From the NCBI RefSeq assembly GCF_036388275.1, contig NZ_DASVSF010000082.1:1-16729 (forward strand): a stretch of DNA of 16,729 bases. Direction: 5' to 3'. Positions 1 through 6,326 of this stretch are shown here, in pieces (within the stretch, counting starts at the first letter, position 1; each line of letters begins with the position of its first letter). Below the pieces are notes generated by a model. That model was given only the letters and a program-made list of their open reading frames with translations, had not been told where the DNA came from and did not search any database. Source of the stretch: Longimicrobium sp. (lineage in GTDB: Bacteria > Gemmatimonadota > Gemmatimonadetes > Longimicrobiales > Longimicrobiaceae). The translations under genes and the position numbers were made by a program.

Positions 1-312
1 GACTACATCCACGTCGAGGACCTGGCCCGCGCACACCTGCTCGCGGTCGACGCGGCGACCGGCGGCGAGCACAAGATCTTCAATCTGGGCAACGGCAACG
101 GTTTCTCCAACCGGCAGGTCGTCGAGGTGGCCCGCGAGGTCACCGGGCACCCGATGCCGGTCGAGGTCGCCCCGCGGCGCGACGGTGACCCGGCCGCGCT
201 GGTCGCCTCGTCGCAGCGGGCCCGCGACGAGCTCGGCTGGGTGCCCGAGAAGCACACGCTGCAGGACATGATCGGTGACGCCTGGGAGTTCTACCGGACC
301 CACGTCGCGTGA
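1..312 (+). CDS. galE: UDP-glucose 4-epimerase, C-terminal part (5' end outside window)
   Basis: This frame is open from base 1 to the TGA at 310-312 and gives the last 103 residues of a short-chain-dehydrogenase-type sugar-nucleotide epimerase, which interconverts UDP-glucose and UDP-galactose in the cytoplasm. The visible residues begin with DYIHVEDLARAH, the conserved YIHVxDLA block of GalE, followed by the FNLGNGNGFS region and the C-terminal R.DELGW.P segment. The NAD-binding Rossmann fold and the catalytic Tyr-x-x-x-Lys lie left of the window and cannot be checked. Galactokinase starts 13 bases downstream, which supports a Leloir-pathway role. Valine codons are nearly all GTC here (9 of 11), unlike most of galK. 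Other UDP-sugar epimerases are possible, but the GalE-like tail and the galK neighbour make GalE likely. Confidence 0.9.
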   Translation, partial: DYIHVEDLARAHLLAVDAATGGEHKIFNLGNGNGFSNRQVVEVAREVTGHPMPVEVAPRRDGDPAALVASSQRARDELGWVPEKHTLQDMIGDAWEFYRTHVA

Positions 313-325
313 TCTGATCAGAGGT

Positions 326-1498
<1,173 letters not shown>

Positions 1499-1513
1499 AC
1501 TGCAAAAAAGCAT

Positions 1514-1597
1514 CACGCAGAGAAAACGGAGAGGACGCAGAGACTTCGATTCAGTTCTCTGCGTCCTCTCTTTTCCCTCTGCGACCTCTGCGTGAAA
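1514..1597. repeat. Interspersed inverted-repeat element, copy 1
   Basis: This purine/pyrimidine-asymmetric element is built from ACGCAGAG-type words on the left and their complements on the right. The left half begins CACGCAGAGAAAACGG and the right half ends ACCTCTGCGTG, so the whole unit folds back on itself. A second copy lies at 16506-16594 with the same word order, including the shared CTCTGCGACCTCTG. Both copies lie downstream of plus-strand genes (galK, walJ). It is a dispersed noncoding repeat that contains a terminator-like core. Confidence 0.8.
1529..1574. terminator. Two-way intrinsic terminator between galK and the GGDEF gene
   Basis: A perfect 15-base inverted repeat pairs 1529-1543 (GAGAGGACGCAGAGA) with 1556-1570 across a 12-base loop. 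On the plus strand the stem is followed by TTTT. On the minus strand it is followed by CGTTTTCTCTG and, further on, by TTTTTTG. It sits between convergent genes, so it can end transcription from both sides. Confidence 0.8.
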
Positions 1598-1618
1598 CTG
1601 CTTTTCAACGGATGAGGC

Positions 1619-3442
1619 TTACGAGCGACCGGCGGCTTCCAGCTTCGGCGCCGCGGCGACGCGGTTGCGTCCGGACTCCTTGGCGCGGTACAGCGCGGCA
1701 TCTGCCAGGCCCAGGAGCTCCGAGGGGGTAGCGGTGCAGTCGGGGCACGCGGATACGCCGACGGAGGCCGTCACCGAGAGCGGCCGGCCCTGCCAGTTGA
1801 CCGTGCGCGACTCCAGCGTGCGCCGGATGCGCTCGGCGGCGTCCATGGCCTGGCGCAGCGTGGTCTCGGGAAGCAGCACCGCGAACTCCTCGCCGCCCAG
1901 CCGCGCCGGCAGGTCCACGTCGCGAACGGTGGACTTCAGCAGGTCCGACACGTGCTGCAGCACGCGGTCGCCTGCCTCGTGGCCCCAGGTGTCGTTGAAC
2001 TTCTTGAAGAAGTCCACGTCCAGCGTCACCAGGGCGAACGGGCGCGCGTAGCGGTCGAAGTAGCTGGACAGCGCCGCCAGCCGCTGGTCGAAGGCGCTGC
2101 GGTTGGGCAGGCCTGTCAGCGGGTCGGTGGATGCCCGCTGGTCCAGTGCCTCGAAACGGCGGGCGCTGCGCATGGGCATGGGGGCCACCGAACACAGCAG
2201 GTGAAGGATTTCCCGCTCCCGCTCGCCGAAGCGCCCGGGCTCCGGGTGCCACGCGGCCACCACGCCGATCGCCCGTCCGTCCACCATCAGCGGCAGCACG
2301 GCGGCCGAGCGCGGCGCCTGCTCCCACTTTTCGCCCGGCGCCAGCAGCGGCAGCCGGTCGCGCTCACGGCGCAGGTCCACGTAGTTCAGGTCCACGCCGT
2401 GCTTCACCGCCAGCGACAGCCGCGACTCGCCCTCGCCGAACGCCTCGGCGCCCATGGGCATGGGCTCGCCCGACGCGTGCAGCACCTTGCCGCGCCCCGC
2501 ATCGTCCGTCACCAGGGCGACCGCCGCGCCGGCGGCCCCGGTGCCCTGGCGCACGGCGGCGGCAAGCTGCGCGGCGAACTTGTCCAGCTCCAGCTCGCCG
2601 GGAAGGGTGCGCACGGCATCCGCCATCGCCCGCATCCCCGCGTCTGCCCGGCGCACGGCGGCGCGCGACTTCAGCAGCCCCAGCAGCGTGCCCAGGTGCT
2701 GGCCCCCGCGCACCGCCGCGGCCTCGGCCCCGGGCGGCACCTGGCCGGGATAGGCGAGTGCGAGCACCATCACCCGCGCCTCCACCTCCACCGGCAGCAG
2801 CAGCATCTCCGCCGCCCAGGGGGAGGGCAGGTCGCGCTTGCCGCGCTGGATGCGCTGGGGAAGCCGCTCGTCGATGGCCCACGCGAACGGGTGGCCGGCC
2901 AGCGCCACGGGCGACTCGGCCGCGGGCACCTCGGGCGCGGCGGCGCGCACCAGCAGCGCGGCCGAGCGCTGGTCGTCCAGCCCGTCGGCCCGCCACAGCG
3001 CCGCCTCGTGCGCGTCGGTGGCGCGAAGGATCACCGCCAGCGCGTTCTCCACCGCCTCCGCGTCCGTCGCCTCGCCCTCGCGCCGGGGCGCCGCTTCGGG
3101 CTCGGCGACCGCGGCGCTCCCGATGCGCTTCGCCCCCGGCCCGTGCGCCACCCACGCCGCGAGCCCCGCCGCCAGCGCCATCAACAGCACCCATCCCGCC
3201 GCCGCCGTCCATCCCGGCGCCGTGCCATCCATCCAGTCCGCGCCGATCCCCAGCGCCGCCACGACGCCCGCCGCGGGCGCCGCCCACTTCGGCGCGCGCC
3301 GGCCGAAGAGCACCACCCATCCGGCCGCGAGCGGCGCCAGGGGCGAGGCCAGGTGACCGGTCGCGGCGATCAGCAGGTGGACGGGGGGCCAGAGCGCCGC
3401 GGCGGCCCCGGCATCCTTGCCGCGGACGTGGAACGCCCACAC
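1619..3442 (-). CDS. Membrane-anchored GAF-GGDEF diguanylate cyclase
   Basis: From the GTG at 3442 the product is 607 residues. It should make cyclic di-GMP from two GTP. Hydrophobic segments fill residues about 18-46, 52-67 and 80-98. Two GAF-like sensor regions follow (about 128-258 and 278-425), then a GGDEF domain at about 438-597. The active-site loop is GGEEF at 516-520, so the enzyme should be active. RDVD at 507-510, five residues before RLGGEEF, is an intact inhibitory I-site, which predicts product feedback. The GTG is only the first conventional start. It has no Shine-Dalgarno, and the same frame continues upstream as a strongly hydrophobic sequence to about 3586, so the real protein is probably longer (see the next feature). 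It is third in the dus-larB operon. The signal it senses is unknown. Confidence 0.9.
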   Translation of the reverse strand: MWAFHVRGKDAGAAAALWPPVHLLIAATGHLASPLAPLAAGWVVLFGRRAPKWAAPAAGVVAALGIGADWMDGTAPGWTAAAGWVLLMALAAGLAAWVAHGPGAKRIGSAAVAEPEAAPRREGEATDAEAVENALAVILRATDAHEAALWRADGLDDQRSAALLVRAAAPEVPAAESPVALAGHPFAWAIDERLPQRIQRGKRDLPSPWAAEMLLLPVEVEARVMVLALAYPGQVPPGAEAAAVRGGQHLGTLLGLLKSRAAVRRADAGMRAMADAVRTLPGELELDKFAAQLAAAVRQGTGAAGAAVALVTDDAGRGKVLHASGEPMPMGAEAFGEGESRLSLAVKHGVDLNYVDLRRERDRLPLLAPGEKWEQAPRSAAVLPLMVDGRAIGVVAAWHPEPGRFGEREREILHLLCSVAPMPMRSARRFEALDQRASTDPLTGLPNRSAFDQRLAALSSYFDRYARPFALVTLDVDFFKKFNDTWGHEAGDRVLQHVSDLLKSTVRDVDLPARLGGEEFAVLLPETTLRQAMDAAERIRRTLESRTVNWQGRPLSVTASVGVSACPDCTATPSELLGLADAALYRAKESGRNRVAAAPKLEAAGRS

Positions 3443-3586
3443 GGCCAGGGCAAGCAGGATGATGACGGACAGCGCCGCGCCCCACCACGGCAGCCGCGCC
3501 GCGAGCCCGAGCGCGGCGGCGTACGCCAGCGCCGAGACGGCGAGCGGAAGCGGATGGGGAACGCGGATTGACGTGGAAATCGTCAG
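3443..3586 (-). other. Probable N-terminal coding extension of the GGDEF protein with non-standard start
   Basis: Upstream of the GTG at 3442 the frame stays open and reads as membrane protein, for example LPLAVSALAYAAALGLAA, then WWGAALSVIILLALAV running into the annotated N-terminus. No ATG, GTG or TTG occurs in this frame before the larB stop. A CTG at 3586-3584 overlaps the larB TGA as CTGA, mimicking the common ATGA coupling arrangement. I infer a CTG (or ATT, 3580) start adding about 48 residues and at least one more membrane helix. A sequencing error that hides a normal start cannot be excluded. Confidence 0.55.
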
Positions 3587-4344
3587 GGGGGCGGAAGCAG
3601 GTTGATGCGCGACGCGGCGGCCGCCGCGCCGAACCCGTTGTCGATGTTCACCACGGTGACCCCCGACGCGCAGGAGTTCAGCATCCCCAGCAGCGCCGAA
3701 AGGCCGCCGAACGAAGCGCCGTAGCCCACGCTGGTCGGGACGGCGATCACGGGAACGGAAACCAGGCCGCCGACGACGGAGGGAAGCGCGCCCTCCATCC
3801 CCGCGATCACGATGACCACGGCGGCGGACGACAGCGTGTCGCGCGCGCTGAGGATGCGGTGGATGCCGGCCACGCCCACGTCCGTCAGCCGCTCCACCGG
3901 GTTGCCGTACGCGCGTGCCGTCACCGCCGCCTCCTCAGCGACGGGCAGGTCGCTGGTGCCGGCGGTAACGACCAGCACGGTGCCGCGCGTCCGCCGCTCC
4001 ACCGGCTCGGCGGGCGCCAGGTACGCCGTCCGCCCCAGCTCGTTCAGCTCGATGGCGGGAAGGGCGGACCGCAGGGGCTCGCGCGCCTCGGGCGCCAGGC
4101 GCGTGGCCAGGAACCCCTCCCCGCGCTCCGCGATGCGGACCGCGAGGGCGACGACCTGGTCCGGCGTCTTCCCCTGCCCGAAGACGACCTCGGGAAAGCC
4201 GTGGCGAAGGGCGCGGTGGTGGTCCACCCGCGCGAAGTCCAGGTCTTCCACCGGTGCCCAGGCCAGCCGCCGCTCGGCGTCGGCGATGGACGACGCGCCG
4301 CTGGCCACCTCGCCCAGCAGCGCGCGGAGGGACTCGGGGGTCAC
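3583..4344 (-). CDS. larB: LarB, pyridinium-3,5-biscarboxylic acid mononucleotide synthase
   Basis: The product is 253 residues. LarB carboxylates and hydrolyses nicotinic acid adenine dinucleotide in the first step toward the nickel-pincer nucleotide cofactor of lactate racemase and related enzymes (family knowledge). The C-terminal half is the PurE-like domain. Visible motifs are VTAGTSDLPVAEEA at 126-139, AGMEGALPSVVGG at 181-193, GYGASFGG at 207-214, NSCASG at 223-228 (C225 is probably the cysteine that attacks the pyridine ring) and NIDNGFGAA at 233-241. The N-terminal PEVVFGQGKT block is also typical. The start is the GTG at 4344, overlapping the dus stop as GTGA. Neither larC nor larE is within the window, so the cofactor's user is unknown here. 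Confidence 0.93.
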   Translation of the reverse strand: MTPESLRALLGEVASGASSIADAERRLAWAPVEDLDFARVDHHRALRHGFPEVVFGQGKTPDQVVALAVRIAERGEGFLATRLAPEAREPLRSALPAIELNELGRTAYLAPAEPVERRTRGTVLVVTAGTSDLPVAEEAAVTARAYGNPVERLTDVGVAGIHRILSARDTLSSAAVVIVIAGMEGALPSVVGGLVSVPVIAVPTSVGYGASFGGLSALLGMLNSCASGVTVVNIDNGFGAAAAASRINLLPPP

Positions 4345-5339
4345 GCGGCCGCCCCCTGCTCCACCTGCGCCAGGTACCCTTCCAGCAGGCGCTCGGCCTC
4401 GTCCAGCCGCCGCACCTCGAACAATTCCTGGCGCAGGTAGCGCCCGTTGGGAAGCCCCTTGGTATACCAGCCCAGGTGCTTGCGGAACTCGATCATCGCC
4501 TTTTCCTCGTCCGCCTCCCAGGCAATGGCCAGCCGCGCGTGCTCGATGACGATGCGGAAGCGCTCGGCCGCCTCCGGATCGGCGGGCACAGGCCGCCCCT
4601 CCAGCGCCGCGCGGGCCTGCGAGAACAGCCACGGTGCCCCGTGCGAGCCCCGGGCGATCATGATGCCATCGCAGCTGGTGTGGTCGCGCATCCGCGCCGC
4701 CGCCTCGCCGGTGAACACGTCGCCGTTGCCGATCACCGGGATGTCGAGCGCTTGCTTGACGGCGGCGATCTCGTCCCAGTTGGCCGTCCCGCTGTACATC
4801 TGCGTGCGGGTGCGGGCGTGAAGCGTCAGCACCTCGGCGCCGGCGTCCTGGCAGCGCAGCGCGATCTCCACCGGGTTGCGCGTCTGCTCGGTGAAGCCGC
4901 TGCGGATCTTGACCGTCGTCGGGATGGAGATGGCCGCCTTGACCGCCCGGATGATGTCGCGCACCAGGTCCAGGTCGCGCAGGCACCCCGAGCCGCCGTT
5001 GCGGTTGACCACCTTTTTCACCGGGCACCCGAAGTTGATGTCCAGGAAGTCGGGCTCGTACACCTCTTCCACGAGCCGCGCGGCCTGGGCCATGGCCTCC
5101 GGCTCAGCGCCGAAGATCTGGATGCCGATGGGGCGCTCGTCGTCGTGAAAGCGCAGGTACGAGTGGGTGCGGCGGTCGTGGCGCCGGATGCCCTCGGCCG
5201 AAACGAACTCCGACACGACGACGTCGGCCCCGTACGACCGGCACAGCCGGCGGAAGGGAGATTCACTGACTCCCGCCTGCGGGGCCAGGTACAGCGGCAC
5301 GGTGCCGCTCTTGAGCAGGTCGATGGCACTGGTGGACAT
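4341..5339 (-). CDS. dus: tRNA-dihydrouridine synthase (DusB/NifR3-like)
   Basis: The product is 332 residues: an FMN- and NADPH-dependent enzyme that reduces specific uridines in the tRNA D-loop. Family features are the N-terminal APQAGVSESPFRRL, the DINFGCPVKKV block, GGSGCL shortly after, TVKIRSGF, LTLHARTRTQMYSG, PVIGNGDV and DGIMIARGSHGAPWLF in the flavin-phosphate region. The C-terminal helical tRNA-binding segment includes FRKHLGWYTKG. I chose the ATG at 5339 because the longer in-frame reading runs through the promoter and adds about 93 residues of non-conserved, arginine-rich sequence. It is the first gene of an operon with larB and the diguanylate cyclase, with a four-base overlap to larB. 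DusB is the nearest type by motif, but which uridine it modifies cannot be told from sequence. Confidence 0.93.
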   Translation of the reverse strand: MSTSAIDLLKSGTVPLYLAPQAGVSESPFRRLCRSYGADVVVSEFVSAEGIRRHDRRTHSYLRFHDDERPIGIQIFGAEPEAMAQAARLVEEVYEPDFLDINFGCPVKKVVNRNGGSGCLRDLDLVRDIIRAVKAAISIPTTVKIRSGFTEQTRNPVEIALRCQDAGAEVLTLHARTRTQMYSGTANWDEIAAVKQALDIPVIGNGDVFTGEAAARMRDHTSCDGIMIARGSHGAPWLFSQARAALEGRPVPADPEAAERFRIVIEHARLAIAWEADEEKAMIEFRKHLGWYTKGLPNGRYLRQELFEVRRLDEAERLLEGYLAQVEQGAAA

Positions 5340-5344
5340 GCGGC

Positions 5345-5374
5345 AATATAACCCGCCCGCGCCGGACGGTTCAA
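5345..5374 (-). promoter_or_regulatory. Sigma-70-like promoter of the dus-larB-GGDEF operon
   Basis: On the minus strand TTGAAC (5374-5369) and TATATT (5350-5345) are separated by 18 bases. Only five bases lie between the -10 box and the dus ATG at 5339, so transcription should start on or within one base of the A of ATG. This predicts a leaderless mRNA and fits the lack of a Shine-Dalgarno for dus. Confidence 0.75.
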
Positions 5375-5604
5375 CCACGGCGGGCGCGCGAGCCGGGCGA
5401 ACCGTTCGCTCCGTGTCGGCTCGGGAGCCTCGACGTCGCGCCCGCCTGCTTCCGAACGATCGCCATCCCAGCCCCGGCGCGGTCTCGCCGACGTCGTGCG
5501 CAACGTTCGGATTTACCGGCCGATGGCGAAAGATATGGGTAGGAGTGGCGAGGGTGAGAAGCGTAAATTTCGTCCTCTCCCCCACGCGATCGGAGGGCGC
5601 CGGG

Positions 5605-5640
5605 TACACCATTGACACGGGTGCGTCATTGGTGTATGAT
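5605..5640 (+). promoter_or_regulatory. Toxin-antitoxin promoter with palindromic operator
   Basis: A consensus -35 TTGACA (5612-5617) and a near-consensus -10 TATGAT (5635-5640) are spaced by 17 bases. Over them lies an inverted repeat with 12-base arms, TACACCATTGAC (5605-5616) and GTCATTGGTGTA (5625-5636), matching at 11 of 12 positions around an 8-base centre. This is the layout expected for autorepression by the helix-turn-helix antitoxin, alone or with toxin. Confidence 0.8.
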
Positions 5641-5677
5641 GGGTGCCGGGCGGGAGGTCACCCCAGTCTCTCGTCCC

Positions 5678-5995
5678 ATGGAAATCGTCGAGACGCCGCT
5701 GTTCACGCGGCACGTGGAGGAACTTCTCTCTCCCGAGTCGTACCGTGACCTCCAGATCGTGCTGCTCGACGATCCCACGGTGGGGCCGGTCATCCCGCGC
5801 ACGGGGGGCATCCGCAAGGTGCGGTGGGCGGGGAGCGGCCGGGGAAAGCGCGGCGGGGTGCGCGTGATCTACTACTTCGCCGTGGCCCGCGACCGGCTGC
5901 TGATGCTGTACGTGTATCCCAAGAACCAGCAGGACGACCTCACCGAGGCGCAGCGCCGGGCGCTGCGGGCCATCGTCGAGGCCGAGTACGGATGA
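5678..5995 (+). CDS. higB: HigB2/RelE-like mRNA interferase toxin
   Basis: The product is 105 residues, the usual size for RelE-superfamily toxins, which cut mRNA on the ribosome. The conserved core runs TGGIRKVRWAGSGRGKRGG (42-60), then VRVIYYF (61-67), with YVYPKNQQDDLT (78-89) before the C-terminal helix. This closely follows the pattern of Vibrio cholerae HigB2 as I recall it. K and R residues in the GKRGG and VRVIYY regions probably serve RNA binding and catalysis. The start is the ATG at 5678. A longer in-frame reading from TTG 5612 is rejected because that TTG is the -35 box. GGGAGG at 5651-5656 is too distant to be a good ribosome site, suggesting weak toxin translation. The antitoxin follows 25 bases downstream. 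Confidence 0.9.
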   Translation: MEIVETPLFTRHVEELLSPESYRDLQIVLLDDPTVGPVIPRTGGIRKVRWAGSGRGKRGGVRVIYYFAVARDRLLMLYVYPKNQQDDLTEAQRRALRAIVEAEYG

Positions 5996-6020
5996 GCTTC
6001 AACCCCAAGGGAGGCCAGCC

Positions 6021-6314
6021 ATGCCCATGCGTGACGAACTGTTCGACGAGCTCCTGGAAAGCGTGCGCCAGGGCGGCGCCATCCTGCGCGGCGACGCGCC
6101 GCCCTCCCGCACCTTCACCTACGACGAGGTGGATGTAAAGGAGCTCCGGCAGCGCCTGAAGCTTTCGCAGCCCAAGTTCGCGGCGCTGATGGACGTGCCC
6201 GTGGGCACGCTGAGGAACTGGGAGCAGGGCCGCCGCCGCCCCGAGGGCCCCGCCCGCGCCCTGCTGCGCGTGGTAGCCAAGCACCCCGAGGCCGTGCTCG
6301 ACGCGCTTCGCTGA
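6021..6314 (+). CDS. higA: HigA2-like helix-turn-helix antitoxin
   Basis: The product is 97 residues: a cytoplasmic Xre-type DNA-binding antitoxin that should neutralise the upstream toxin and repress the shared promoter. The N-terminal 35 residues (ELFDELLESVRQGGAILRG and on) match the toxin-binding arm of HigA2-type proteins. The helix-turn-helix lies at about 43-75, with LRQRLKLSQPKFAALMDVP and then TLRNWEQGRR, a hallmark of the family. AAGGGAGG (6008-6015) gives a strong, well-spaced ribosome site, better than that of the toxin, as expected for antitoxin excess. The toxin-first order is typical of hig loci. The helicase gene converges from the other strand, only 12 bases away, with no terminator between them. 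Confidence 0.9.
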   Translation: MPMRDELFDELLESVRQGGAILRGDAPPSRTFTYDEVDVKELRQRLKLSQPKFAALMDVPVGTLRNWEQGRRRPEGPARALLRVVAKHPEAVLDALR

Positions 6315-6326
6315 AGCCGGCGGCGC

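Larger units (their letters stand above)
5340..5677. other. Intergenic region between dus and the toxin gene
   Basis: This 338-base gap lies between two divergently transcribed units. It holds the dus promoter at the left (5345-5374) and the toxin-antitoxin promoter/operator at the right (5605-5640). I see no convincing gene in the middle (5375-5604): the open frames are short, arginine-rich and match nothing I recognise. The stretch at about 5515-5580 is noticeably less GC-rich than its surroundings. Confidence 0.6.

Noticed and set aside
275..325. Earlier in-frame start for galK
   Set aside because: It overlaps the end of galE and adds 17 residues absent from galactokinases. The ATG at 326 gives the normal N-terminus.
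1952..3571. 539-codon open frame on the plus strand across the diguanylate cyclase gene
   Set aside because: Composition is Arg/His/Gln/Gly-rich with no domain. It mirrors the GC3-rich minus-strand gene, which has clear GAF and GGDEF motifs.
5375..5604. Possible small gene or RNA in the dus/toxin gap
   Set aside because: No ORF with a ribosome site or recognisable product, and no strong stem-loop or riboswitch-like core was seen.
5612..5677. Longer toxin start at TTG 5612
   Set aside because: That TTG is the first part of the -35 box TTGACA, and the extra residues are not conserved. The ATG at 5678 fits family length.
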